Positions 1 through 10,664 of a stretch of DNA of 26,194 nt are shown here, in pieces. The stretch is from Ophiosphaerella korrae. Lineage: Eukaryota > Ascomycota > Dothideomycetes > Pleosporales > Phaeosphaeriaceae. Location: NCBI GenBank assembly GCA_028456385.1, contig JALNQF010000495.1, positions 1 through 26,194 on the forward strand, written 5' to 3'. The translations under genes and the position numbers were made by a program. A model generated the notes under the pieces. It saw only the letters and a list, made by a program, of their open reading frames with translations. It did not search any database and was not told where the DNA came from. Positions within the stretch are counted from its first letter, which is position 1. Each line of letters starts with the position of its first letter.

Positions 1-74
1 ATCTACTATTTACTCTTTTTAGTTAATTATTAAAACTACCTTATTAAGTTATCTTGCGTAAAGTCTACCTTACA
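1..74 (-). repeat. 3' LTR start of left Gypsy element (partial, RIP-mutated)
   Basis: Read on the minus strand this begins TGTAAGGTAGACTT at position 74, and it aligns over its whole length with 6759-6835, which begins with the same 14 bases. The differences are mostly C/T and G/A plus a few short indels. The pol frame of the left Gypsy element runs up to it and stops two bases inside, so I read it as the start of that element's 3' LTR. The rest lies outside the window, so LTR length and target duplication cannot be checked. Confidence 0.6.
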
Positions 75-3000
75 TAAACTTATCTAATAGCTTCTTATAT
101 AGTTAGTAAGTAAAGCTTAAGTTTTTTATACTTAGTAAGACTAGCTCTCCTTTTCTAAAGACTTCTAGTTTATATTTATTATTATAGTACTATACTTAAT
201 ATACTTATACTTTCTATAAGAACTTTATAAGTATTACTTATACGCTATATATACGCTTTACTCTTTAAATAGCGTCTAGTACTTCTCTTTCTAACTTACT
301 ATCCTTAGGTAAGTATATAAAGATTAGGTATTTACCTAGTATAGTATAAAAAGGCGTTATCTTTATTCCTTTATAAATTAAGTTATTGTATATAAATTGT
401 ACTATTTTTAGTAAAGTAACTTAATTATCTTAATTCTCTATTATAAAGATTCTTAAATACTATTCTAGAGTCTAATTTTATTATTTAGTTTACCTATTAG
501 TCTATAGGTAGAAAGCTATACTTAGCCTACGCTTTACCTATAGTTAGTAGTATATTTCTACCTAAAATTTTAAGGTAAAGATTAACCTTTAGTCTAATAT
601 AATACCTTTCTATATCTTATAGTTTAAGATAATATTATTAAAGTATACTTTTATAAACTATTACGCGTCCTACTTTTTAAGTACTAAGATATAGATAGCT
701 ATCTTAAACAAGTAGTTTACTATTACTAGTATCGCATTATATACGTACCCTAAGCTATCTTTTAAAGGTAGGAGGCCTATAATAAAGTCTAGAGAGACTT
801 CTTTAAAGATATTACTTAAGATTAGTAAAGGAGATAATTCTCTATACTACTTATACCTTAGCGCTTTACTTTACTAGTATATTACGTAAGTCTTTATATA
901 TTTCTAAACGTCTTACTCTATTAATAGCTAGTAATAGTATCTTATAATTAGCTTAAGTATTCTACGTATACTAAAGTAGCTAGCTATATACAAGTTATAA
1001 TACTAGAGTAGAATTTCTTACTTAATAGTAAGTTCCTCTAGAATATATACTCTACTTTTATATCTTAGGACTTCTTTATTATCTAAGTACTATACTTACG
1101 CTCTACTACTATATTAAGTACTTTTAACTTTTATTAAACTTTCTACTTATACTTATATAAAGGCGTCTCTTTACTATAGTTTATATAAAGTTATTAGAAA
1201 GGCTTTAGACTTTACTAATATAGGTTTACTACTAACTAACTCTCTAGCTATTAAGTATAGTACGTATAGTATATATTCTATAGCGCTAGTAGTAGGAGTC
1301 CTTTTAGTACTATAGTCTCTAGTACTATACGTCTTATATGTACTTTCTAAGCTTAGCTTAGTTATAGATTTTTTTACTCTACTAGTTATCTTTACCCTAG
1401 CTACTAAGCTTGCTAGTTGTAATTTTTCTTAGAGAGTAGGTAATAAGCGTACTAGTAATAAGTTCTCTTACTTATAGTTATATCTTCTTAAGGGGCTATC
1501 TATAGGATTTAGCCTACTAGCCTAGTATTTTACTTTAAAATTAAAAGCTCTTAAGTATATAGCCTAGCGTACTTAGTATAGGTTTAGCTTATATATAGTA
1601 CGTATTAAGTATAAGTTATTATAATTTATAAGTACTTAAATTATATACTACGTACCTTTAAAGTAGTATCTCTACTATTTAAAACTATAAATAATAGTAA
1701 GAAGTTTAGTATTATATATTTTATAGTTTAATTCTACTTCTTGTAGTTTTCTAGAAGTAAAGGTAACTAGATACTATTTCTTATCTAAGTAGAGTTAGGA
1801 CAAGATCCTAGAGATTACAAAGGTTAACGTATCTATCTCTAAGTAAATAGGTAGTACTAGGTTATAGTAGTGTAAGATAGGCGTACTTATAAAGTATACT
1901 TTAAGTTATTTAAAAGCTTTTTATACTATACTAAGCTAATAGAGTTTTTACTTTTCTTTTAATAAGTTTATAAAAGAGGCTATTTTATAAGTATATTCTT
2001 TAATAAATCTTTAGTAGAAGTTTATAAAACCTAAGAATAACTATAGTTTTTTAATACTTATAGGCTCTAGCTATTACGTAATAGTCTTAATACGCTTAAG
2101 TTTAGTGTATATACTACGCCTTATAATAATAAAGCCTAGAAAATATACTTTATTAGATATAAAGGTATATTTCTTTAGGTTTATAAAGAGTTTTACCCTT
2201 CTTAGCGCTACTAGTATAGAGTAGATAGCGCGCTAGTATAGCGTAACGTTATTACTATAGGTATATATAAGTATATTATTAAGGTATACTATATAGATAT
2301 AATCTAGGAGTCTACTAAGCGCCTTGTTAATATACGCTTAAAAACTAGTAGGGGCGTTAGTTAGCCTAAAAAGTATTACTAGGTATTTAAAATACCTATA
2401 GTAAGTATAGAAAGTAGTTTTCTACTTATCTCCTAATTTAATTCTAATCCTATAGTAGGTATCCTTAAGATCTAAGGTAGTATAGTATTGTGCGCCTAAT
2501 AAGTAGTCTAGTATCTCTCTAATTAGTAAGAGTAGGCACTAATCTTTTACTATAACTAAGTTTAGGCTATAGTAGTTAATATAGAGGCGTAAGGCTCTAT
2601 CTTTCTTTAGAATAAAAAGGATAGGTACTCTTACTAGACTATTACTATAATATATCTAGCCCTTATAGAGTATATCCTCTATATACGCGTAGAGTACTTT
2701 AAGCTTATATATAGAGAGATTATAAAGTAGCCTATAAGGAGGTTCCTTTTCTTCTATTAATAAGATTACGTAATTAGAGTTCTTTAAGTAAAGTAGTATC
2801 TATATAGCAACGTTATTAAATACGTTATAGTATTCTAATAAAGTATCTAGAATATATAACTCTTACGCTATAGGTGTAGTATAGATACGCGTATTATATT
2901 CTAAGTTAATTATATTAGCCTTAAGTACTCTTAGTAAGTATAGTTCTACTTATATTTCTTCTAGAGCCTTTATAAATTCTTTAGTTATATATAACTATAC

Positions 3001-4400
3001 TTAAGTAATAGAAGTATATCTTTAACACTATATTTACAATCTATAGTTAAGTTATATCTCTTCTTGTTTAAGAAAAGGATTTCTAAGAAAGAGTACTATT
3101 CCCTCTTTATCTACTCTATATACTATAATCTTAGACCTATGTATTACTTTATTATTATTAGTAAGGCGTACTTAAAGCTTATAAGTAGTATAAGTATTTT
3201 ACTTTTACGCCCCTATCTAGCCTAGTCTAAGGAGCTTAGCGTCTTAGATTAGTTTTAGTCCTATTTCTACTATAGTCTACTAACTAATAAGACTAATATC
3301 TACTTAAGAGTCTAGAATAACTTAAAGCTTTATTTCTAGCTTTAAGCCTAAAGCTACGCTATATATACGCTGTATACCTAGTAAGATATTAATTAATCTA
3401 CGCCTTACTATCCTAGAGCTAATAATAAGGCTAGGCCTTTTCTTATTTAGTTTATATAGACTAGAATATAGTTAGAGTTACTATTATAGTACTTGCTAGT
3501 ATAGTATCCCTTTTTATAGTACTTAAAGTATTTAATAGTAAACTTATCTACTAACTTATTTTAGGGGTTCTTTGTATCTCTTTTTATTTAGGCTTTTTTT
3601 AAGTTTTTTTTACTTACGCTATTTATATAGGGCTCTTATAATTTTATTATATTACGTAAGTTATACTTAAGCGTTAAGCCTAAGGTAATAAGGTCTTCTC
3701 TTATTACTAGAACCTAATAATAGTTAGTAATTACTCTTTATAGTTTAGGCTATAGTTTTAAAAAGAAGTACTAAATCTTTTATTCTTTTATATACTAAAG
3801 AAGCTAGTCTTTAAAGATATCTAGATATCTAGTAAAAGATCTTATACTTTATTCCTTATATTAAGTAGCTATAGTATACGCTATTGCTACCTCTAGGCTA
3901 TAGTTAATAGAGTTAGAGAGTAGGTTTAGTAAGTACTTTTTAAAGTACTCCTAAGTAAGAAGTTTATCTATGTTTAGATTGCGCTTAATATACGTGTACT
4001 ATTATTTGCGTAGGTCTCTTTTAAGGTATTATATAGCCTAAAGGACTTTATTCTTTTTTACTCTAAAGTCCTAGAGTATAAAGTAAAATACTATTTTATA
4101 TAAGTAATAGTACTCTTAGTATTCTTTTAGAGATTTACCTTTATATACTATAGGCTCTTTAGGGTAAAGTATACGCTTTACGCGCGTATTATTAACTAAG
4201 AAGTCTATATTACGCTTTTAAGAGGTAATAATAGTAACTTTAGAGTTATTCTTAGGGGTTATAGCGCAAGAAGTAGTTTATTCTTATTCTAGACGTATAA
4301 TCTTATCTTCTAGGGCGTAGAGTGTGCGTAGTTAAGCTAATTTATTACGTCTAGTAGTTGCTTTACAAATACGTTCTTTAATCGTTACTAGCGTACTTAG
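75..4400 (-). pseudogene. Ty3/Gypsy retrotransposon gag-pol, RIP-degraded (left element)
   Basis: This relic encoded the Gag and Pol polyproteins of a Gypsy LTR retrotransposon. In minus-strand order: a Gag region from about 4400; a CCHC zinc knuckle at 3489-3530; a retropepsin-like stretch containing VILDS around 3230-3370; reverse transcriptase at about 2050-2690 with TLDLKD, RIRIKLGDK, FRLTNAPTSF and a YLNN box at 2275-2286 (family YLDD); and an integrase core at about 450-950 with SLDFI, LVIVNYLFK and ILD, ending with YKKLLDKF near 80-100. Pol keeps one frame from about 3420 to the LTR despite many stops, and Gag lies in a different frame (-1 relation). Stops often sit where the family has Trp or Gln, and both YLDD aspartates are Asn, so it cannot be active. 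No chromodomain was recognised before the LTR, so the 3' end may be shortened. Family and strand are secure; the Gag start is approximate. Confidence 0.9.
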
Positions 4401-4800
4401 TACGCAACTTAGCTACGCGTCGCTTACGCTCTATATAAGGTCTCGTTTAACTATTAACTATATATTTTCTTCTATTATTATAGCCTATCGTAAAGAGTGT
4501 ATTATTATTATCTCTAGACTATTAGTAAAGAAGTATTATTATATTAAGAGGTAGCTAGAAGATAATAGTACTTACTATAGGCTATAGAAGATAGTAAAGA
4601 GATAATAGATAGTATTTAATAGTACTACTAGTATCTAAGAGAGAATAATACTTACTTTACTCTTTTTATAAGTATTAAGCCTTTTATACGCCTATATAGC
4701 GCACTAGCCTTACTTTAGATTATAACTATATAATGTTATAATCTTTAGTATATTAGCTCTACCCCTAACTTATACTAGGGTTTACAAGAGTCTCGAGTGT
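4401..4800. other. AT-rich spacer: Gypsy leader and/or pogo 3' end
   Basis: Between the Gag start and the last recognisable transposase residues. Minus-strand reading shows no domain I know. A TATA-like string (tataaaagg on the minus strand near 4680-4690) and A/T-rich short repeats are visible. It probably holds the untranslated leader of the left Gypsy element and the unresolved end of the pogo element; heavy RIP hides the terminal inverted repeat. Confidence 0.4.
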
Positions 4801-6112
4801 TTAATAAACCCTCGTTATAACTAAGCTTTTACACGTCCTTACTATCTTTATCTTTAACTATAGATTGTACGAGGCGATCTATTTTCTACTAGTTAGATCT
4901 ACTAAGTATTAATGTAGAGCTCTCTTGTAATCTCTACTTGTCTAGAGTAGAGTTACTAAACCTTTAGAGTATTATCTCTAAGTTAACTAGTAATATACCT
5001 ATTACTTTAAAAGACTTAAGTATAGTCTCTTCTTTAAAGGAGCTTATCTAGGCCTTCTAGAATAAAGAGAAGAAGTAGCTTTTTATATTTTAGAGTATTC
5101 TATAGCTCTTATAAATATAGATTAAGAGCTTAGCTAAGTACGTAGTTAAGAAAGGCCTAAACAATACTACGTTAAGTAGCTGTAGCGTATAGGTTAAGTA
5201 AAGAGGAAAGATAGCTAGGATTATCTTGTTCTAGTTATAGTACTTAATAAAATCTATAGTAACGTAAGATCTATAGCTATTAAGGATAAGTAGTTAGTAA
5301 GATCGTTAAGCTTTTGCCTTAGTATAGCAATTAAATACTTATTTAAGCTAGGTAAGGCCTATATTATTATTTATCTATCCTAATAGTAATAAGGTAATGT
5401 GCACTAAGTGTTTTCCTACTTTAATATCCTTAACCTAGCTTAATTGTATTAATCTAGAATCTAACTAATAGATAAGGCTTAGCAGTAACGCTAACCTATT
5501 AGCGTACACACTTACTAAGATAGTAACCTAACTACGTGAGCTATCTTAGAGGCTTACTCTAACTTCTTTTCGCTCCTATATCTATTTGCTAAAGACTTGT
5601 TTTAAATAGCTAGTAATTCTAATTAAGAAGCCCTTTTTATCTATATTATACGTGTAACGTAGCTTAATACTATACTTAGCAATTTTAGACTGTAGGTAGT
5701 TAAAGTATAGCTTGTATTTAGCCCTTAAATTAGCTTAGTAGCGATTACGATCTATGCTAGTTGTCTAGCGTAAGATAAGATAGACGTTGTGTTAGTTAAT
5801 AAAGTAAGTAACCTAGCTCTTGCTTATAAGCTCCTTTGCAATCGCTAACGCAAAATTCTATATTATCTCTCTTATAGGAGGTAAGCGGCGCGCTGTAAGT
5901 CCTTCTATATATTTTACAAGCTCTATCTCTTGTTGTAGAGTAAGCTTCTGTTAATTGATAATCTTTGACGCGTGCGGCTGTATTGTAGCCTAGTGCCTTC
6001 GCGCTAACGTTGCGCGAGAAACACCATACTTTTTAGCTGTTTTCCGATATGATAATTCTTTGTTAGGCTGAAGCGACTCTAGATCTACAAGCGCATTATC
6101 AATTAGAGCCAT
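4801..6112 (-). pseudogene. pogo/Fot1-type DDE transposase, RIP-degraded
   Basis: Relic of a Tc1/mariner-superfamily (pogo/Fot1) transposase, which would cut and paste its element at TA sites. Starting at the ATG on 6112-6110, a single frame runs about 430 codons. It has an N-terminal helix-turn-helix (LSYRKTAKKYGVSRATLARR), then a CENP-B/pogo-like segment (SKSxVTYFIN with stops at former Trp/Arg), then the DDE_1 domain: NIDKKGFLI, GKHLVHITLLLLG, NNNIGL, LLILNSY and TLQLLNVVLF. The first catalytic Asp is kept (codon 5641-5639); the second and third positions are now Asn (codons at 5281-5279 and 5173-5171). The first stop falls after 46 codons, and stops are frequent further on. The N-terminal 46 codons look almost unmutated, while the C-terminal half is saturated. 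The frame is preserved throughout, so decay is by point mutation. The 3' end is approximate. Confidence 0.9.
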
Positions 6113-6240
6113 TATGGTGGAGTGATAAGGCTGTGAAGTTTGAGTGTTTTGAGGTGGGTGGCTCATCACGCGAATGGGCTCATCACGCGCACGGACATGT
6201 TAAAGCAAGCGCTATGTGGTACGTGCACGGACATTTTTGC
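6113..6240. repeat. Subterminal repeats upstream of the pogo transposase
   Basis: Just upstream of the transposase ATG, GGCTCATCACGCG occurs twice (6160-6172 and 6177-6189) with a 17-bp period, and GCACGGACAT occurs twice (6189-6198 and 6225-6234). Repeated short words beside a terminal inverted repeat are common in pogo-like elements as transposase-binding sites; that role is inferred here. The matching end at about 4.75 kb is too mutated to recognise, so the exact element boundary is unknown. Confidence 0.5.
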
Positions 6241-6758
6241 CCAATACAGTAATGTTTGTAGCCAAAACAAGCCACATCTTGGCGTGCCTGGCAGCTCCGG
6301 CGCATTGCCGCACACAGGTGGCCGAAGCCTTGAGACAACTAAGCATGAGGCTACGAAAACGCTGCGGAAACGCTGCGGAGTTAGAAAGAGAAAAATTACT
6401 AGGAAGCGTAGCACACCTAAGCGAGGGGCTAATCTATAACGCTATATCAGGGGAGGTGCAAGCAAGCAGTAGTACAGGTTCGTACAGGGTAGTGAGGTCT
6501 TAGGGTAGGGCTTTAGGTAGTAGTAAACGATGGTAGAACCATAAGACTTGGTATAAGGAGCTATATAAAGTACTTATAATAGGAGAAACGAACCCAGAAA
6601 TAAGGGGGAGATCGATTATTAATTCTCAACTGCAGGAGAGCTGGAAGGGAGTTCTCTACCTAAGTGGTAATTTACCTAACTAACCTATTAGAGGCTAGCC
6701 TTAGGCAACCTCTAGGCAGCTGCCTAGCCTCGAATCTCTTCTCCTTGGCTAGCTCCCT
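6241..6758. other. Unassigned sequence, probably inner LTR/leader of left Gypsy
   Basis: Normal base composition and no credible gene. A direct repeat AACGCTGCGGA occurs twice in tandem near 6358-6379. On the minus strand this stretch continues directly from the LTR-like block at 6759-6835, and it includes a TATA-like string near 6555-6575 (tatataaag on the plus strand). It is most simply the rest of the 5' LTR and leader, but the inner LTR edge and primer-binding site could not be fixed. Confidence 0.35.
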
Positions 6759-6835
6759 ATCTACTATTCACTCTCTTTTCAATTAACTAGTTGTTGCACC
6801 TCCTGAAGTATATCTTGCGTGAAGTCTACCTTACA
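6759..6835 (-). repeat. 5' LTR edge of left Gypsy element, barely RIP-mutated
   Basis: Read on the minus strand from 6835 it starts TGTAAGGTAGACTTCACGC and aligns with 74-1. The orientation matches that of the left Gypsy pol, so the two copies fit a 5' LTR (here) and a 3' LTR (window start) around the gag-pol relic and the nested pogo element. Unlike the other copy it keeps CpA/TpG-containing words. The alignment stops at 6759 only because the other copy leaves the window; the LTR probably continues to lower coordinates. Confidence 0.55.
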
Positions 6836-7080
6836 ACCCTTGCCTTTGAATACTGAAGTAGATTGAGAAGCTCTGCATATAGCTAGATTATGAGGAGCCT
6901 TTCTCCTGGTTGATGGTTAACGAGCGTACTGTCTTGTCTCCGCTTGTATCTCTTGGTAGCAATCTAGACTTGGATGTTTCTATCGATCTCCCAAGGCTGC
7001 ACCCTAAGTAAATATCAGACCGGCATTTCGCTGAAGACAGTCCACCGCTGCCAATAGTTATCTATCAGCATTATCACTAG

Positions 7081-7296
7081 AGGTATCACGGCGTAGAACA
7101 CAGGGATGGCAGCTTCTGTGTGAAGTATGAGCTAGATTTTCCTATCGTACACGAGTTCGCTGAATTGGAGGACATAGCCATGGGATAATTAGAGGAAGTG
7201 GAGAGGAGATCTTGGGAAAGGGGAGAGGACCCGCTGCAGGATGTCATGGCTTTTGAGACTCAGGGTCAACCGGTTTGGTTGATGCCTCCGATGTAG
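7081..7296 (+). pseudogene. Possible coding relic, unknown protein
   Basis: One frame runs 71 codons with a single internal TAA (7186-7188) before TAG TAA at 7294-7299. Its second half, with runs such as LEEVERRSWERGEDPLQDV and PVWLMPP, has the charged-helix look of a real protein. No start, family or splice sites can be assigned. The stop could come from CAA by a C-to-T change. It may equally be chance; I include it because this is the most protein-like stretch in the gene-poor region. Confidence 0.2.
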
Positions 7297-8285
7297 TAAG
7301 GGCTAGGCATTAAATGTGAAGATTTGTGCGCTACGCTTTGCGATGTGGAAAACACCATCATGTACAATCACGATCCATTAGTGTTGTTCTGCGGACAATG
7401 ACTTTCGATCGCTGTGAACATGCCGGCGAGTGCGCTAAGCCACATGGGCTCTTAGGGCTGCCTTCTGGCAAAATATCGTGTTAGATACATCTCCAGGCTC
7501 CTTAATGCTTGAGTACTGGAGGAAAAGATGTCCTACAAAATTATAAATTGTCAATTATTCCTAGCTCGAAGGCTTGTGTAGCTTCTGATTGGAGGGATCT
7601 GCGACCATTGACTGGCGCGGAGGTTCAAAACTGACACTGGCATAAATAGCACATAATGCGAAGACAGCGCTCGAAGTATTATGCTCCCGTATCCGTATCT
7701 TTTGGGTGTCGCTCCCTGCTTCGCTTCCTCCTATGGTCTTCCAATTTGGATGTCAAGGTTTCAAGCAGATTGCTCAGGGAGCATCTGAGCGCTTGCGAGC
7801 GACAAATCCATGTCGCTATTGGTGCGTATGCTACGTCGATACCCCGGCGTAAGGATATACAACATTGACCGCAGCGAGGATGCACTGATTATCTGTCAAA
7901 TTTTGTGCCTGGAGCTGATCAATGGGCGGCAGATGAACTTTATGTGTAAGGATGTTTGTGAAGAGACTATGTATGGTCCTTTTAGAAACGACCTTATCTC
8001 TAAATATAAGACCGAACATACAAACAGAAACAAAGCTATATTACATGAGCCTCGGGGACGTTCTGTGAGTTTCGCACGCACGTGACTGGGCAAAAGCGCC
8101 TCACAGTACCTGTATCTGTAGTCACAAAGCGCCTCAACTTACATAGGTATTTACGACGACACTTGCATCACCAGTGAATACTATTGATGATCCTATAAGC
8201 CTGCGTTCCAATTCTCTTCACTCATTATCTGAGTCGCCTACTCTGCCGTATACGTAGCCTCAATAGCTGATGTGATGATGTGGGT

Positions 8286-8418
8286 AGACTCCGCAACAAG
8301 TAATCTTGATCGGTCCAATTGATTGACTTGACCGGTTAACCCAATTCAATCAATCCACTCCGCTCTCATACAAATTTAGCGTCAATTCAATCCGAGAGGT
8401 GAAAATGGATTGAATTGG
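8286..8418. repeat. Fold-back repeat rich in CCAATTCAATC words
   Basis: CCAATTCAATCAA at 8341-8353 faces TGGATTGAATTGG at 8406-8418 (12 of 13 bases pair), and related words sit at 8314-8326 and 8381-8394. Two words are shared with the fold-back at 13658-13751: AGACTCCGCAACAA (8286-8299, the exact reverse complement of 13738-13751) and TTAGCGTCAAT (8376-8386, same strand as 13658-13668). This suggests a dispersed MITE-like family. No target duplication was identified. Confidence 0.45.
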
Positions 8419-10485
8419 TTGCCTTAATTGAGAGTTCAGCGAGATTTTTGAGGCTTTTAGAGTTGCTAAATTACTCATCTCGTGATAATTTTATAGCGTT
8501 ACTGTTAACACAGGGGCGTCATCCCAACTTATGCTAGACTTGTTAGCGCACGGTAACCGTCTGAGAGGGTCGTCTAGCCCTAGATTTCTGCTTTGTGTAA
8601 CTACTACTTTTCTAATCCTTTGGTGCACACTAACCGATATAGTACGGACTTCTAAGGTGGACTTTGGCGTCTCCGCTGATGTGGATGCCGTGGTACCTAT
8701 GTCCAGCTGGAGTTCCATCATCTCTCCCGCGGCCTAACACGTTGGGGTGGGACATCTACTTGCAGCTTCGTGGAGAGGAGCGCTGTGGAGAGCAGCGTCA
8801 TGGAATTGGGCGGACGTGGAGATCGTTAGGTGGGGATTCCCACAAGTTGAAGACTAACTATAGGCCGATGAGGCTTGGCTCAGCCTCAGTGTCAAGATCG
8901 ATGGTTTCTCAATACCAACTATGACTAGGTTTACGTAGCTCTCCTACGACAGAGTATTCAATACAATTTGCAATATAGGTCAGAAACATATTGGTTTTGT
9001 TCTGCAAAGAGCAATCAGATAACTTGGAAAATTATATCTCTTACTAGATACGTTCAAGTTCTTAATTTATTATTTATTGTATTTATCATGGACCTGATTA
9101 TACTATGAGAGCAAAGTCGAGCCAGCAAGCCGATTTTCGAAGTTCGCTCCACTACATCCCCAAAATCCTGTATTGCCAGACAAATCAAAGCACATAATGC
9201 AAGTATTGACTACCGTTAAGATACAGTTAGTTAGATGTGGTCAATTTGGGCCATGAGAAAAGGAAAAGGTGGCAGCAAAAGTCATAGCAGGACATTCGGT
9301 CCTTACTTGCATATTAGGCCTCCTATTGCTAGGGATAGATTTTTTAATCATTCGAGGTTCTATTTCTACAAGCGTTTTATGTATAGATACTGGATAAGGG
9401 CTGAATTTCCAATGTTTCACATTCCTGTTCGAAATTGAGCAAATCACTGAACACCGGCAGGAGCTGAGTAACAAGAGGTGAAACTTATGTGCCACGAGTT
9501 ACCTAATCAATCGAAAGATGAGATTAATGGTACCTTATACTAAATATATGCATTGTGAATACACTCGTGCTAATAGGGTGTACGCCTGACTCACTGCATA
9601 CCGCACGTGACCAATCAATGGTGGTACGCCCAAATTATCCAGATACATTTTCGATTAAGTCGAGGACGATATTACTGGCACTACGAATAGAGATTAGGTA
9701 TTGATGAAGATAGTTGAGGGAGAATCGTCGCCAGATGGGATCGGAGCTGAAAACGATATTGATCGAGAATGGATGACATGGTGGAGGAGGCAAATTGCTT
9801 AGTTTGTGAGGGGAAAGATGATCATACTCAGTAGTGATGTTACGCTAGCACTAGGATAAAATCGTACTTGTGTAAATCCCGACCCGGGATGAATGAGATT
9901 CTGAGATCTTCTCTGCGGACCATCCGATACTGAGGCCTACCTCACATGCCTCGCCGGCTCTCTTACGCTTACACTTACATGACACCTGCAAACCTGTTCT
10001 GAAGGATGATAATTGTGGTCCCAATAAGCGTGACAAGGTTTTGCCGAGCACGTGCAAGCAAGGCAAAACCGCTTAGGGCTAGCTTGATAATGACATCATA
10101 ATCAATCTCCGACCTCTTGGTTCGCACAACATTATGAAACATCTGTACTGCAAGCCCCCAACTACCCAATTGGCTCCCGTAAGCTCACGGTAACTCAAAC
10201 ACGCTCAATTTCGTACGGAAGACTCAATCCGTGCAGGGCAGAATGAGCCACGTACGATGCGGCTCGGGGTGCGCGAGCACCTCAAGTAAGAGCCAAGCAA
10301 CGGGGACATAAGCACGGCTAAACTAGCGGTATCAAGCCTGCCCATCTCTCCATATCGAGAGCTACATGTGGAGAAAAGTGGGTACATTCATGGGCACACC
10401 TGTTAGTGATTGCAGTTTGTCCAATGGCGTCAGCGCCGACTCGGTGGAGATAGGAAAGCGATTGCAACATCAACTGCGACCAGTT

Positions 10486-10596
10486 CCCCGGATGTCACAT
10501 TCGGGGTAATCCGCAGGACGAGCGCAAGGTGAGCAAACGTTTGAGACCCACCGTTAGGCCACCCACCCCCAGCTTCTTAGAGCTCTGTATCCCCGG
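10486..10596. promoter_or_regulatory. CreA/Mig1-type motifs upstream of the transporter
   Basis: Three hexamers match the fungal carbon-repressor consensus SYGGRG on the minus strand: CCCCGG at 10486-10491, CCCCAG at 10567-10572 and CCCCGG at 10591-10596 (plus-strand spellings). A CCAAT word lies near 10420. Carbon repression of a sugar transporter would make sense, but such short motifs are frequent by chance, and some lie inside the possible leader intron. Confidence 0.25.
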
Positions 10597-10644
10597 ATTT
10601 CTGGTTAAGCCGCTATTTGAGTTTTTTTTTCCTTTTCCTTGCAG
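10529..10644 (+). other. Possible intron in the 5' leader of the transporter
   Basis: A strong donor (CAAG then GTGAGC at 10529) and a long pyrimidine tract ending TTGCAG (10644) bracket 116 nt and end 20 nt before the ATG at 10665. The branch point is not obvious. The polypyrimidine tract could instead be a promoter CT-box. Confidence 0.4.
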
Positions 10645-10664
10645 AGGTTGACACACATTCCACT

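Larger units (their letters stand above)
6836..10528. other. Long intergenic stretch without an intact gene
   Basis: About 3.7 kb of ordinary composition. All open frames are short (below about 95 codons), overlap on both strands, and show no recognisable domain. Things seen inside it: a possible coding relic at 7081-7296, a fold-back repeat at 8286-8418, and a small perfect hairpin TGAGGCT/AGCCTCA at 8869-8888. No tRNA-like T-arm or cloverleaf was found. The last few hundred bases must include the promoter of the sugar transporter. Confidence 0.5.

Noticed and set aside
4725..4790. Left terminal inverted repeat of the pogo element
   Set aside because: A partial match to the right-end words (TTAGCTCTACCCC-like) needs several non-RIP changes; not convincing.
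6140..6503. Overlapping open frames of 82-99 codons on both strands
   Set aside because: They overlap each other and the pogo subterminal repeats and LTR/leader; no domain, and no codon or splice support.
6764..6850. Minus-strand frame reading GCKVDFTQDILQEVQQLVN then stop, first taken as a pol C-terminus
   Set aside because: The same block at 1-74 begins exactly where Gypsy coding ends and starts TGTAAGG, so it is LTR and the frame is accidental.
10617..10664. Upstream in-frame ATG of the transporter at 10617
   Set aside because: It would add a Phe-rich tail translated from the polypyrimidine tract of a likely leader intron; the ATG at 10665 gives the family-like N-terminus.
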